Source: Planococcus sp. MER TA 32b (lineage in GTDB: Bacteria > Bacillota > Bacilli > Bacillales_A > Planococcaceae). Taken from it: DNA of 64,000 nt. The position numbers and the translations under genes are program-made. How positions within the stretch are numbered: position 1 is the first letter of the stretch; each line of letters starts with the position of its first letter. Below are positions 15,620-23,832 of the stretch, in pieces. The stretch spans positions 248,001 through 312,000 of the forward strand of contig JAMCAN010000002.1 in assembly GCA_023715185.1 (NCBI GenBank), in the 5' to 3' direction. The notes under the pieces are model-generated. The model was not told where the DNA came from. It worked only from the letters and a program-made list of their open reading frames with translations, and ran no database searches.

Positions 15620-15991
15620 ATGGAAATATTCGAAGAATTTCTGCAAGGAATCGATGACCCGAGCCAACGGGACCGCACACAAGAAATTTTGGCGTGGACA
15701 GCAAAAACCTTTCCGCATCTAGAGCCTGTCATCAAATGGAACCAGCCGTTATTCACGGATTATGGCACCTATATCATAGGATTCAGCGTTGCCAAAAAGC
15801 ATATGTCAGTCGCCCCGGAACAAGCAGCGATGAATCGATTTGAAGGAGAAATCGAGAAGGCGGGTTATGAACATACAAAAGAATTATACCGCATCAAGTG
15901 GAAGGACCCCGTACACTATGATTTGCTAGAAAAGTTGATAGAGTTTAACATTTCCGATAAAGCGGACTGTACAACGTTTTGGCGTGTATAA
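15620..15991 (+). CDS. YdhG/DUF1801 family protein (frataxin-like fold)
   Basis: 123 residues, start ATG 15620 after AACAGGAGGTCTACG, 15 bases after the previous gene. The sequence has the DUF1801 signature: [32 protein letters not shown], then [20 protein letters not shown]. In B. subtilis the homologue YdhG (Fra) has been described as a frataxin-like iron chaperone for heme and Fe-S maturation; other DUF1801 proteins are uncharacterised. Soluble and cytosolic. A terminator follows between convergent genes. Confidence 0.8.
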   Translation: MEIFEEFLQGIDDPSQRDRTQEILAWTAKTFPHLEPVIKWNQPLFTDYGTYIIGFSVAKKHMSVAPEQAAMNRFEGEIEKAGYEHTKELYRIKWKDPVHYDLLEKLIEFNISDKADCTTFWRV

Positions 15992-16010
15992 TTTAAATTT
16001 GAAAAAACAA

Positions 16011-16050
16011 AACCGCCGGCCTCTCATTAGAGAAGCCGGCGTTTTTTTTT
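16011..16050. terminator. Terminator between convergent genes
   Basis: Stem CGCCGGC..CTCTC / GAGA..GCCGGCG followed by T9 on the plus strand. Confidence 0.8.
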
Positions 16051-16770
16051 TCAATTTGCATACATTTTTATTGCCATGCGTTTTGTCAGTAAACGCATCA
16101 CCGCGAGTAAAACGGCAATCAGAACCAGTGAGCCGGCGATTGCAGCCGGAGTGCTGGCATATACTTGAATATCAGGGATCCAGGGAATAGCTGAGCTGAT
16201 ATTATCATCCTTCAAAAAATAATCGTTCAGGCTGAGGGCAAGGATTGCAGCGGCGATAAACAGGAAGCCGATGATCCAGCCGAAGCGGTAATAGCCGACG
16301 CCGATCAGCCAGCCAACCAGATAGTAGGTGAGAATATTCAACAGATAGAATATCGCTTCCACCAGCCACTCTGAACCGGAACCAATCGAAGTAAATGTAA
16401 ATGGCAATGCCGTGTATTCTGCTAATAGAAATTCGACGCCGTTCACAACAAGCGGAACCAATGTAAGGAAGAGCGCCAAACCGAATGCGCCGATCACGAC
16501 GCCAAGATAAACCTCTTTTCTGGTAACGCCTTGCTGCACATGGGAGGTGAAAAACACATATACAGCCATAATTCCGCAAACCAGCATGAAGACTGCTGTC
16601 GAGTAGCTGGAGAACTCGAAGAAATTGACGATTCCTGCTTCAGAGTTTGGAAAGAAAAACAGCACGACGATGTGGATTGCCACAAGTATGCAAAGAAACC
16701 ACAGACTCCATTTAAATTGTTCGTAAAAAATGTCGGAGACGACTTTAGGATTGACTTTAGTCTTTTTCAT
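16051..16770 (-). CDS. ABC transporter permease of a YtrA-type operon
   Basis: 239 residues with six hydrophobic helices and no large extracellular domain, an ABC-2-like permease. Start ATG 16770 after AGAGGAGGAACAATAAG, directly after the ATPase stop codon. Its place as third gene after a short GntR regulator and an ABC ATPase matches ytr-like operons of Bacillales, which respond to cell-wall-active antibiotics. Pairing with the ATPase at 16772 is inferred from the operon; the transported compound is unknown. Confidence 0.78.
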   Translation of the reverse strand: MKKTKVNPKVVSDIFYEQFKWSLWFLCILVAIHIVVLFFFPNSEAGIVNFFEFSSYSTAVFMLVCGIMAVYVFFTSHVQQGVTRKEVYLGVVIGAFGLALFLTLVPLVVNGVEFLLAEYTALPFTFTSIGSGSEWLVEAIFYLLNILTYYLVGWLIGVGYYRFGWIIGFLFIAAAILALSLNDYFLKDDNISSAIPWIPDIQVYASTPAAIAGSLVLIAVLLAVMRLLTKRMAIKMYAN

Positions 16771-16771
16771 C

Positions 16772-17644
16772 TTATTGTTCCTCCTCTGTCAAGTGGATGA
16801 ACAGGTCCTGCAGCGAAACCGGACCGATGTCCAGGCCTTGCTGGCTGGCTGCGGATAACCGTTGCTCATCCGGAACGCCATAGACCATGACCTTTTTCGT
16901 TCCGCCCAGTTTTTGTTCATTCAGTATTTTCATGCCCGAAGTGAAGTCATCGACTTGTTCCGCGGCTCCTGTAATCGAAGCGCCGCGTGCAGTCAAGGTT
17001 TCGTAATCTTCATTCAGGACCAGTCTGCCCTGATTAATGATGACAACATTATCGAAAAGATAATCCATTTCGGAAACAAGGTGCGTGGACAGGATGAAAG
17101 TCCGTGGATGTTCAGACTGGTCTGCAAGAATTTCCTGATAGAAGATTTCACGGGTCGGCGCGTCCATGCCGAGATAGGCTTCGTCGAAAATAGTTATCGG
17201 AGCTCGGCTCGCCAGCCCGATGACCGCATTCATTGCAGACTGCATCCCTTTGGATAATTTATTGACCGATTTATCGAGCGGCAGTTTGAAGCGTTTCACT
17301 AGATAATCGGCATACTCTTTGTCGTAATAAGGACGATGCCGTTCGACAAATTCCAGCATTGCCGGAATTTTATCGTATTCTTCTGCGTAGCTTTTATCGT
17401 AGACGAACAAGATCTGCTGCATTTTATCCGGATTTTCAAATATGGGTTCACCATCAATCGTGATCTGACCATCCGTCGTTTCACGGAAAGCCGCGAGCAA
17501 TGACAGCAGTGAAGTCTTGCCGGCACCGTTTCGTCCGATCAGCCCGTGGATCTTACCTGTATCCAAACTGAACGAAATATCTTTTAACGCTTCGAATTTC
17601 TTGAATCGCAGTGTGATATTATGAAAATCTATTTTTCCGTTCAT
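16772..17644 (-). CDS. ABC transporter ATP-binding protein (YtrB-like)
   Basis: 290 residues. Walker A GLIGRNGAGKTSLL near residue 37, Q-loop region DKMQQILFVYD, signature VNKLSKGMQSAM (a degenerate LSGGQ as in many GntR-linked exporters), Walker B APITIFDEAYLGMD, and the H-loop LSTHLVSE. The last 80 residues are the accessory domain common to this class. Start ATG 17644 overlaps the GntR stop. With the permease at 16051 it should form an exporter or remodelling complex at the membrane. Confidence 0.87.
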   Translation of the reverse strand: MNGKIDFHNITLRFKKFEALKDISFSLDTGKIHGLIGRNGAGKTSLLSLLAAFRETTDGQITIDGEPIFENPDKMQQILFVYDKSYAEEYDKIPAMLEFVERHRPYYDKEYADYLVKRFKLPLDKSVNKLSKGMQSAMNAVIGLASRAPITIFDEAYLGMDAPTREIFYQEILADQSEHPRTFILSTHLVSEMDYLFDNVVIINQGRLVLNEDYETLTARGASITGAAEQVDDFTSGMKILNEQKLGGTKKVMVYGVPDEQRLSAASQQGLDIGPVSLQDLFIHLTEEEQ

Positions 17645-18018
17645 CAGTTGCCACTTCCTTTCGTCGTTTTGATCAGCGCAATAATTTCCTCTTCCGTAAT
17701 CCCCAGTTTCTCAGCTTCCATTACAAGCCCTTTGACGTAATTATCGACAAATGATTTTTTGCGCTGTTTGATCAGCGTTGCTTTTGCGCCTTCAGCCACA
17801 AACATCCCGATCCCTCTTTTCTTGAATAGGATTCCTTCTTCCACAAGCTGGTTGACACCTTTAGATACCGTGGCATGGTTGATCTTATAGAAATCGACAA
17901 GCTGGTTGGTGGATGGTGCCTGTTCGCCTTCCTTCAACTGGTTGTTGACAATCTGATCTTCAATAGACTCCCGCACCTGCAGAAATATAGGTTTATTCGA
18001 ATCAAATCCATTGCTCAA
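17644..18018 (-). CDS. GntR family regulator, YtrA subfamily
   Basis: 124 residues beginning at TTG 18018 after AAAGGAGGTGTTTTGA. Winged HTH with QVRESIEDQIVNNQLKEG, APSTNQLVDFYKINHATV and KRGIGMFVAEGA, followed by only a short helical C-terminus, the YtrA type. It precedes and overlaps the ABC ATPase gene, and an inverted repeat spans its promoter at 18051, so it should autorepress the three-gene operon and be released when a cell-envelope signal is present. Confidence 0.85.
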   Translation of the reverse strand: MSNGFDSNKPIFLQVRESIEDQIVNNQLKEGEQAPSTNQLVDFYKINHATVSKGVNQLVEEGILFKKRGIGMFVAEGAKATLIKQRKKSFVDNYVKGLVMEAEKLGITEEEIIALIKTTKGSGN

Positions 18019-18050
18019 TCAAAACACCTCCTTTAGTTGTTTAGTTAAAC

Positions 18051-18074
18051 GGTTATATACTTATGTGTATAACC
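18051..18074. promoter_or_regulatory. YtrA-type operator/promoter
   Basis: GGTTATATAC-N4-GTGTATAACC, 10-base arms with a single mismatch, upstream of the GntR gene. YtrA-type operators are palindromic with a long gap like this one. A second short repeat GTTTA-GT-TAAAC lies at 18039-18050. Confidence 0.5.
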
Positions 18075-18144
18075 ATATAGCCTTTTGTTTTATATGTCAA
18101 TCAAATGTATACTGATTTTTTATTTTTTTGCCGAAAATATAAAA

Positions 18145-18176
18145 ACCCGCACCAATTCGATTGAATCGGTGCGGGT
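18145..18176 (-). terminator. Terminator after the GDYXXLXY gene
   Basis: Stem ACCCGCACC..ATTC / GAAT..GGTGCGGGT, with TTTTTATATTTT on the minus-strand 3' side. Confidence 0.8.
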
Positions 18177-18196
18177 CCAGTATTTTTGCAGCCAAT

Positions 18197-18649
18197 TTAT
18201 TCTTCACGTTCCGCGATGCTGACGGGGCGGATGATCCCCCAAGGCGCAACGTCGATTGTCACCTGCAGATTAACTGCACTCTCCAGTTGCGGACCGAGGC
18301 CCTGCTCGACATAGAATTGCTCAAGCTGCGGAGCGGTCAGACGATTGCCATAAGAGTAGCCGCTGATGGAGCCAAAAAAAGGGTCGTAGCTGATTTCGTC
18401 GATAACAGCAAAACCGTCCGGGCCTTCTGTCAATGTAAAATAGATATCCCCTTCATAGGTGCTGCCTGCCGCATTTAGGTCCGGATACTGCAGCATAACG
18501 TATTCTCCGTAAAACGGATCGAACGGGTCGAATGGTTCTGCCCGCAGCGTATATTGTTCACCAAACCAGGAAGCGGAATAGAAGGCAGCAACCAATACGA
18601 CGATGAAGACCGTCATAAGAATCGGCAAAACCCATGTTTTTAATTTCAT
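18197..18649 (-). CDS. GDYXXLXY domain membrane-anchored protein
   Basis: 150 residues from ATG 18649, overlapping the TGA of the DUF2157 gene. One N-terminal helix (LPILMTVFIVVLVAAFYSA), then an extracytoplasmic domain with the defining motif FYGEYVMLQYPDL (G-E-Y-x2-L-x-Y), where Asp is replaced by Glu. GDYXXLXY proteins are regularly encoded after DUF2157 membrane proteins, as here, but their function is unknown. The longer frame from 18682 would start inside the previous gene without a ribosome binding site. Confidence 0.82.
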   Translation of the reverse strand: MKLKTWVLPILMTVFIVVLVAAFYSASWFGEQYTLRAEPFDPFDPFYGEYVMLQYPDLNAAGSTYEGDIYFTLTEGPDGFAVIDEISYDPFFGSISGYSYGNRLTAPQLEQFYVEQGLGPQLESAVNLQVTIDVAPWGIIRPVSIAEREE

Positions 18650-19818
18650 GACGCAGCACCTTCTCTCTTGCGGTTCAGCCACCAGGCGGCTGCTGAAAGT
18701 GCAAACAGCAACAGCGCGCCTATGAGGAAGAACAGGGACATATCAAGGCGTTCCCAGGCATAGATGACGTAGATCACAAATTGCACCAGGATAAAATAGA
18801 CGAAGCCTGGAGCAAGCATCCGGTTTTGCCGCTGGGCAATAATAAGGTAGGCGAGTGCGCTCACTTCAGCCACCAGCGCAAGTGCGATAGCGGTATCGTC
18901 AAACAACAGGAAGCCCATTGCTCCGAGAATGGAAATCCAGATGATATCTCTGAATCTCGTATAAGCAAGAAATAATATGGCAAGACCGGCAACGGCAAGC
19001 GCAATTGCTTCCGGCCAGTTGAGATCGACGAGCGACATTTCTGTTTCACCTCTAAGCGCCAGATAGACGACGAGCATGACAGCGCCGAAGATCAGATAAA
19101 GCGGTGACAAAAGCCCTTGTTTGCCTTTTGGTACTAAGAACAGCAGAAGGACGAGTGCGAACAGGGTCCAAACCGGCCAGAAAGGGCTGCTGTATGAAAC
19201 AAGGTCCCACATTAAGAACCCGGAGAAAAACAGCAGCATCCAGCTTAATATTTTCGGTGCATCATCTTTGCTGAAATAGAACCAGGCAAGTGAGACAGCC
19301 GCAAAGATTCCCCATTCAACCCAATTGGTATCCGGCAAAAAGGATGTGAGTGTGAATATGCCAAAGATGAAGGCGATCATCACATACGCTAAATGCCGCC
19401 ATTGAAAATAATGAGCCAGCGCTGCGATGAAAATCGCCCATGGCAAAACGGAATTGGAGAGGCTGAAATGGAATGTCTGGGCCGTCACGAGGATGCTTGC
19501 ACCGAACATGGCAAGTCCAAGCAATCTGAACAGTATTGGCTGGCCGATATGCTTCTTCTCGGAAAAGTAGGCGATAATATAGAAAATCCACATCAACGCA
19601 ACAACCAATGCCACTTTCATCAGTTCGGGTATCGCCTGCCAATTGGCAGCGATAAAACTGAAAACAGCCAAGGCGAAGAAAATTAAGCCGATCAACAGCA
19701 ATAAGGGAATTTTTTTCTTTTGGGGCTGGCCTCTTTCAAATGTCAGTATGCGGTCAACTGCTGCTTGGTCAATAAATCCTTCATTGCGCCACTGAACCAG
19801 TTTCCTTTCCAAATCCAT
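18646..19818 (-). CDS. DUF2157 polytopic membrane protein
   Basis: About 390 residues from ATG 19818 (AGGGGGGAACTG upstream, after GTG 19821). A soluble N-terminal helix pair (LERKLVQWRNEGFIDQAAVDRIL) characteristic of DUF2157 is followed by about twelve hydrophobic helices. It ends WWLNRKREGAAS and overlaps the GDYXXLXY gene. The two-gene arrangement is conserved in many bacteria and suggests a joint envelope function that has not been defined. No catalytic motif is visible. Confidence 0.82.
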   Translation of the reverse strand: MDLERKLVQWRNEGFIDQAAVDRILTFERGQPQKKKIPLLLLIGLIFFALAVFSFIAANWQAIPELMKVALVVALMWIFYIIAYFSEKKHIGQPILFRLLGLAMFGASILVTAQTFHFSLSNSVLPWAIFIAALAHYFQWRHLAYVMIAFIFGIFTLTSFLPDTNWVEWGIFAAVSLAWFYFSKDDAPKILSWMLLFFSGFLMWDLVSYSSPFWPVWTLFALVLLLFLVPKGKQGLLSPLYLIFGAVMLVVYLALRGETEMSLVDLNWPEAIALAVAGLAILFLAYTRFRDIIWISILGAMGFLLFDDTAIALALVAEVSALAYLIIAQRQNRMLAPGFVYFILVQFVIYVIYAWERLDMSLFFLIGALLLFALSAAAWWLNRKREGAAS

Positions 19819-19933
19819 CACAGTTCCCCCCTAATCTTTGCTTTCATTATATTCCTGATATGACAGAATTGATAGACAATAATAAGCGGAAAGACTTAAA
19901 AAAAGTTACCGGAAAGAACCGGATTTGAAACGA

Positions 19934-20518
19934 TTATTCTTTAATAACTATGGCGCCTCCGTATATTTTGCCATGGAGAACGGCAAGCTTTTCAGCCATC
20001 ACTTCAGGCGGATTCCTGAAGCCCTGGTTGATCCAGTAGAGAAAGAAGCCCAGGCTTCCGTAGGTGACAAAATAATTCAGCGTAGGAATTTCGATATCTG
20101 TTTCTTCTTCCAGTTTCAATTCGATGGTGGAGACGCGCACCAAACTCTCGCAAAAAAGATTTTGAGAGCCGGGCAGCACTTCTCCTTTAATAATCAGTGA
20201 AAATATGAACTGGTTTTGATAGATGTATTCGAAAATCGGCAGATGACGTTGGACATCTGTTGAAGAGAAACGTTCACGGCCTTTAAAACTTCTGCGGAAA
20301 TGAGCCGTCAATCCGTTCAGGTGGTCTTCAACAATTGCTTCCAGCAAAGTGTTTAAATCCCTGTAATGCGAGTAGAAAGTGACTCTGTTGCAATCAGCCT
20401 GCCTGGTGACTTCTGTAATGGAAAGTTCCTGCAGATCTTTTTGTTCCAATAAAGCCAGCAAAGCGGTTTTCAATTTTTTCTGCGTCCTTAAAATCCGGCG
20501 ATCTTCTGTTGCTGCGAT
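19934..20518 (-). CDS. TetR/AcrR family repressor (paired with the SDR at 20673), start uncertain
   Basis: The HTH is RTQKKLKTALLALLEQKDLQE followed by LSITEVTRQADCNRVTFYSHYRDL, and the C-terminal domain ends YGSLGFFLYWINQGF..PPEVMAEKL, the same type as the TetR proteins at 5820 and 28730. The start is unclear. The frame reaches TTG 20596, but that codon lies inside the putative operator and has no ribosome binding site. A perfect AGAGGAGG lies at 20527-20534 with ATC (20518) eight bases beyond it, so an unusual ATC start giving about 194 residues is proposed. Divergent from the SDR gene that it probably represses. Confidence 0.78.
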   Translation of the reverse strand: MAATEDRRILRTQKKLKTALLALLEQKDLQELSITEVTRQADCNRVTFYSHYRDLNTLLEAIVEDHLNGLTAHFRRSFKGRERFSSTDVQRHLPIFEYIYQNQFIFSLIIKGEVLPGSQNLFCESLVRVSTIELKLEEETDIEIPTLNYFVTYGSLGFFLYWINQGFRNPPEVMAEKLAVLHGKIYGGAIVIKE

Positions 20519-20595
20519 GTGGAAAACCTCCTCTATGTCCAAACTGTGGACGATGCTTTTGAATTTATTATGACATGGATTATTTTCAATAGACA

Positions 20596-20614
20596 AACAG
20601 AAGATTTTTCTGTT
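20596..20614. promoter_or_regulatory. Candidate TetR operator between 19934 and 20673
   Basis: Perfect inverted repeat AACAGAA-N5-TTCTGTT in the divergent promoter region. Confidence 0.5.
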
Positions 20615-20672
20615 AAATTACAAGTGTAGTTTATTTAAGAATGATGTAAATACTTTGCTGGAGGAATGGATA

Positions 20673-21407
20673 ATGAACCGGTTAGCAGGAAAAGTGGCAA
20701 TCGTGACAGGTGCTGCTCAAGGAATGGGCGCATCACATGTGGAAAAATTCATCGAAGAAGGCGCGAAAGTCGTGCTTACGGATTTAAATGTGGAAAAAGG
20801 AGAGGCACTGGCAAAAGAACTTGGAGATAACGCATTGTTCATCAAACACAATGTTGCGCGTGAAGAAGACTGGTCGCGAGTGATTAAAGAAACTGAAAAA
20901 GCATTCGGACCTGTGGATGTTCTTGTTAATAATGCAGGCATTACCATGGCCAAATCGATTTTACAGACAACTGCGGAAGAATACCGCCGAATTGTGGAAA
21001 TCAACCAGGTTTCTGTTTTTATGGGAATGAAGGCTGTTATTCCGTCCATGCAAAAAGCGGGAGGCGGTTCGATAGTCAATATTTCTTCCATGAACGGACT
21101 GGTGGCAGGAGCGATCGGCTACACGGATACGAAATTTGCGGTTCGGGGAATGACAAAAGCGGCTGCAATTGAATGCGCCAATTATGGAATCCGTGTGAAC
21201 TCCGTCCATCCCGGAGTCATCGCTACCCCGATGGTCGTGCAGGAAGATACCAAAGCTGCTGTTGAGGAATTCGCTAAACATATACCGATGAAGCGCGTAG
21301 CCCAGTCTGAAGAAGTTTCCAATATGGTGCTTTTCCTTGCTTCGGATGAAGCTAGCTACTCGACTGGTTCAGAGTTTGTCATTGACGGCGGTTTGACTGC
21401 CCAATAA
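20673..21407 (+). CDS. Short-chain dehydrogenase/reductase, 3-alpha(20-beta)-hydroxysteroid dehydrogenase-like
   Basis: 244 residues from ATG 20673, preceded by GGAGGAATGGATA. Cofactor loop VTGAAQGMGASH, acidic TDLNVEKG at the end of strand 2 (NAD preference), NNAGITMAKS, Ser in VNISSMNGL, Tyr-Lys in IGYTDTKFAV, and the PG motif VHPGVIATPMV. The sequence is close to the classical 3-alpha/20-beta-HSD branch of SDRs; the true substrate is unknown. Divergently transcribed from the TetR gene and ended by a strong terminator, so a single regulated enzyme gene. Confidence 0.88.
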   Translation: MNRLAGKVAIVTGAAQGMGASHVEKFIEEGAKVVLTDLNVEKGEALAKELGDNALFIKHNVAREEDWSRVIKETEKAFGPVDVLVNNAGITMAKSILQTTAEEYRRIVEINQVSVFMGMKAVIPSMQKAGGGSIVNISSMNGLVAGAIGYTDTKFAVRGMTKAAAIECANYGIRVNSVHPGVIATPMVVQEDTKAAVEEFAKHIPMKRVAQSEEVSNMVLFLASDEASYSTGSEFVIDGGLTAQ

Positions 21408-21424
21408 ATAAATGTTGTAACGAC

Positions 21425-21463
21425 AAAGCCAGTCCGGAATTTTCCGGACTGGCTTTGATTTTT
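21425..21463 (+). terminator. Terminator after the SDR gene
   Basis: Fourteen-base perfect stem AAAGCCAGTCCGGA / TCCGGACTGGCTTT, then GATTTTT. Confidence 0.85.
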
Positions 21464-21500
21464 GTAAAAAGGGTAGAGTCAGAGAAAGGAGGCTGTTCAA

Positions 21501-22700
21501 ATGCTAATCGAGAAATTACTTAACCGTCTTGAGCAGAAAGAATCACGAATCGTTGAGATCCGGCGTCATCTCCATGAACATCCTGAACTTTCATTTGAGG
21601 AAGAAAATACAGCGGCGTATATTGCCGGTTTCTATAACAAAGTGCCGATCGATCAAATAGAAAAAGACTTTGGCGGCCAGCGGGGAATTGTCGTGACGAT
21701 AAAAGGGAATAAGCCTGGAAAGACCATAGCCATAAGAGCTGACTTTGATGCTTTGCCGATCACGGAGAAAACCGGGTTGCCTTACGCATCTAAAAATGAA
21801 GGGGTCATGCACGCCTGCGGCCATGATGGACACACCGCATATATGCTGGTTTTGGCTGAAACACTTGCGGAGATGAAGAGCGAATTATCGGGTGTTATAA
21901 AAGTCATCCATCAGCCCGCTGAAGAAATGCCGCCGGGCGGAGCTTTGGGAATGATTAAAGCTGGCGTACTCGAAGGAGTCGAAGCTGTATTCGGCATCCA
22001 CCTCATGTCAATGATGGATTCCGGGAAAGTATACTATAGAAGTGGAAATACACAAACAGGACGGGCCCGGTTTAAACTTCGTGTGCAAGGGAAGGGCGGC
22101 CATGGTTCATCCCCTCATACTGCTAATGATGCCATCGTTGCCGCGAGTTCATTCATCATGAATTGCCAGACCATCGTCAGCCGAAGGGTTAATCCATTTG
22201 ATGCTGCAGTCGTAACCATTGGTTCGTTTGATGGCAAGGGCCAGTTTAATGTCATACGTGATTCAGTCGAACTTGAAGGCGATGTCCGCACGATGTCAGA
22301 AGAATCACGCAAACTTGTTGAAGATGAAGTACGCTGTTTCGTTAAAGGGCTGGAAGAATCTTTCGGCGTCGAGACAAAATTAGAATATGCAAATGACTAT
22401 CCCGTTCTTTATAATGATCCGGAAATAACAGGCCAGGTACGAACCGCACTCGAAGAGGCGAATATTCCTGAAGTGGATGCTGTTGTGGAAGCGGAGCCTC
22501 AGCCGCCATCTGAAGACTTTGCTTATTATTTGAGGGAAAAACCGGGCTGTTTCTTCTATGTCGGCGCAATGCCGGAATCAGAAGAAGCCTATCCCCATCA
22601 TCATCCGAAATTTGAAATCAATGAAACGAGTCTGCTGATCAGCGCCAAGGCAATGGCTGCTGTCGTTGCACGATTTTGCGGAAAGAATGATTCTGGGTAA
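21501..22700 (+). CDS. M20 family amidohydrolase/aminoacylase (M20D)
   Basis: 399 residues, start ATG 21501 after AAAGGAGGCTGTTCAA. The metal-binding motif HACGHDGHT is at residues 104-112 (Cys106, His108), HQPAEEMPPGGA follows, a dimerisation domain with GKGGHGSSPHTANDAI is at about 190-205, and a late His lies in YPHHHPKFEIN. This is the IAA-Leu-hydrolase/N-acyl-L-amino-acid amidohydrolase type (AmhX/HipO-like) that removes acyl groups from amino acids or peptides in the cytosol. Substrate cannot be predicted. Single-gene unit with its own terminator. Confidence 0.88.
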   Translation: MLIEKLLNRLEQKESRIVEIRRHLHEHPELSFEEENTAAYIAGFYNKVPIDQIEKDFGGQRGIVVTIKGNKPGKTIAIRADFDALPITEKTGLPYASKNEGVMHACGHDGHTAYMLVLAETLAEMKSELSGVIKVIHQPAEEMPPGGALGMIKAGVLEGVEAVFGIHLMSMMDSGKVYYRSGNTQTGRARFKLRVQGKGGHGSSPHTANDAIVAASSFIMNCQTIVSRRVNPFDAAVVTIGSFDGKGQFNVIRDSVELEGDVRTMSEESRKLVEDEVRCFVKGLEESFGVETKLEYANDYPVLYNDPEITGQVRTALEEANIPEVDAVVEAEPQPPSEDFAYYLREKPGCFFYVGAMPESEEAYPHHHPKFEINETSLLISAKAMAAVVARFCGKNDSG

Positions 22701-22729
22701 GGGATTAAAAAACAAAATAAATTGAAAAA

Positions 22730-22762
22730 CAAAACCACCGAAATATTTCCGGTGGTTTTTCA
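22730..22762. terminator. Terminator between convergent genes
   Basis: Stem AAAACCACCGAAA / TTTCCGGTGGTTTT followed by T-rich sequence; serves 21501 and possibly 22779. Confidence 0.8.
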
Positions 22763-22778
22763 TGGATAATTGGACCGG

Positions 22779-23336
22779 TTAAATCTCCAGCTTGCCGCGG
22801 AAACCTCTGCTGGCATAATAAGAATCAGCGCCGTTGTGATAGGTGAAGACTTGGCCATAACGATAATCGCAGAAAATGGCGCCTCCACGGGACCGGATAT
22901 TTTCGGGTGTCAGCACCCAGGTCGACGTTTTACGGTCAAACTCGCCAAATTGATGCAGCGAGCGATACTCATCTTCTGAAATCATTTCGATGCCCAGCTC
23001 AGCAGCCATGTCCATAGCGGTATTTTCGGGCTTGAATTTCTTCCGTGCTTCCCAAGCCGCGCGGTCGTAGCAAAGGCTGCGGCGGCCTTTCGGTGTTTCA
23101 GGCGAACAATCATAAAATACATGGACGCCGTCCTGCAGATCCAAGGTCACTACGTCGGGTTCGCCGCCCGTTTCTTCCATCTGATAAAGTGACCACAGCT
23201 TGTCGGGAGCTGTTTCAAGCTTCTCCAACACTTCGTTCCATTGGATGCTTTCGTGCCGATGCATATTCTTTTCGAAACGGTTTTTCAATTTGCCCAGCAG
23301 CTCTTCCTGCTGGCCAGCCGATAATTCATTTTTCAT
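22779..23336 (-). CDS. DUF4256 family protein
   Basis: 185 residues. It begins with a helical segment (QQEELLGKLKNRFEKNMHRH), then GGEPDVVTLDLQDGVHVFYDCSPETPKGRRSLCYD and a Trp/Arg-rich C-terminal half (DRKTSTWVLTPENIRSRGGA), matching the DUF4256 family of Firmicutes and enterobacteria. No enzyme motif is known. Soluble. Start ATG 23336 is preceded by GGAGGAAATTAAG. Its upstream region is shared with the divergent sigma-W-like promoter at 23482. Confidence 0.82.
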   Translation of the reverse strand: MKNELSAGQQEELLGKLKNRFEKNMHRHESIQWNEVLEKLETAPDKLWSLYQMEETGGEPDVVTLDLQDGVHVFYDCSPETPKGRRSLCYDRAAWEARKKFKPENTAMDMAAELGIEMISEDEYRSLHQFGEFDRKTSTWVLTPENIRSRGGAIFCDYRYGQVFTYHNGADSYYASRGFRGKLEI

Positions 23337-23481
23337 CTTAATTTCCTCCTTTGATCAGAAAATCATTTTGGTTAAGTATATACATAAAAAACTGGCATTT
23401 GGAAGTTTCTTTCGCTTTTAAGCTACGGGGAAAGACCGTGAAATGGGACGCGGTTTCAGTATACGAAAAAATTGCAAGGAC

Positions 23482-23508
23482 TGAAACTATTTGTCAGTCA
23501 ATTCCGTA
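23482..23508 (+). promoter_or_regulatory. Sigma-W-like (ECF) promoter of the PspA operon
   Basis: TGAAAC - 17 bases - CGTA matches the sigma-W consensus of B. subtilis (TGAAAC, 16-17, CGTA) exactly in both elements. It lies 29 bases before the start of the 40-residue microprotein gene and is the only such match I found in this region. Confidence 0.7.
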
Positions 23509-23537
23509 CATTATAAAAAGAAAGGCGGAGGATTTTA

Positions 23538-23660
23538 ATGGCGGCTGATAAACGAAAGAAGGACGACCGATGGTGGATAGCAGACTTGTTGATTGGCGCT
23601 GGGGATTTGCTTCTGTTCATTCCGCGGGGGATATTCCGAATCATCAAAGATATTGTATAA
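23538..23660 (+). CDS. 40-residue amphipathic microprotein upstream of pspA
   Basis: Starts at ATG 23538 after AAAGGCGGAGGATTTTA. Sequence pattern: basic/acidic head (MAADKRKKDDRWW), a hydrophobic middle (IADLLIGAGDLLLFIP), and an amphipathic basic tail (RGIFRIIKDIV). It could be a peripheral or single-pass membrane peptide. It is the first gene behind the sigma-W-like promoter, and no terminator separates it from pspA 170 bases downstream. I do not recognise a family; a role in PspA recruitment or membrane sensing is inference from position and amphipathicity only. Confidence 0.6.
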   Translation: MAADKRKKDDRWWIADLLIGAGDLLLFIPRGIFRIIKDIV

Positions 23661-23832
23661 GCGATGGTCCGTTAAAGCGTTCAAGCAGGAACTTTTCAGG
23701 AAGAAGAGAAGCTCTTATATAGAAGGAAGCTGTAAATCTATTGGAGTTCATGGTTAACCCGCGGATGGAAAGGGTAGTTTTATGGCATAAAGAATTCCTG
23801 CAAAGCAGAAAAAAACGAAGAGGAGAATGATG

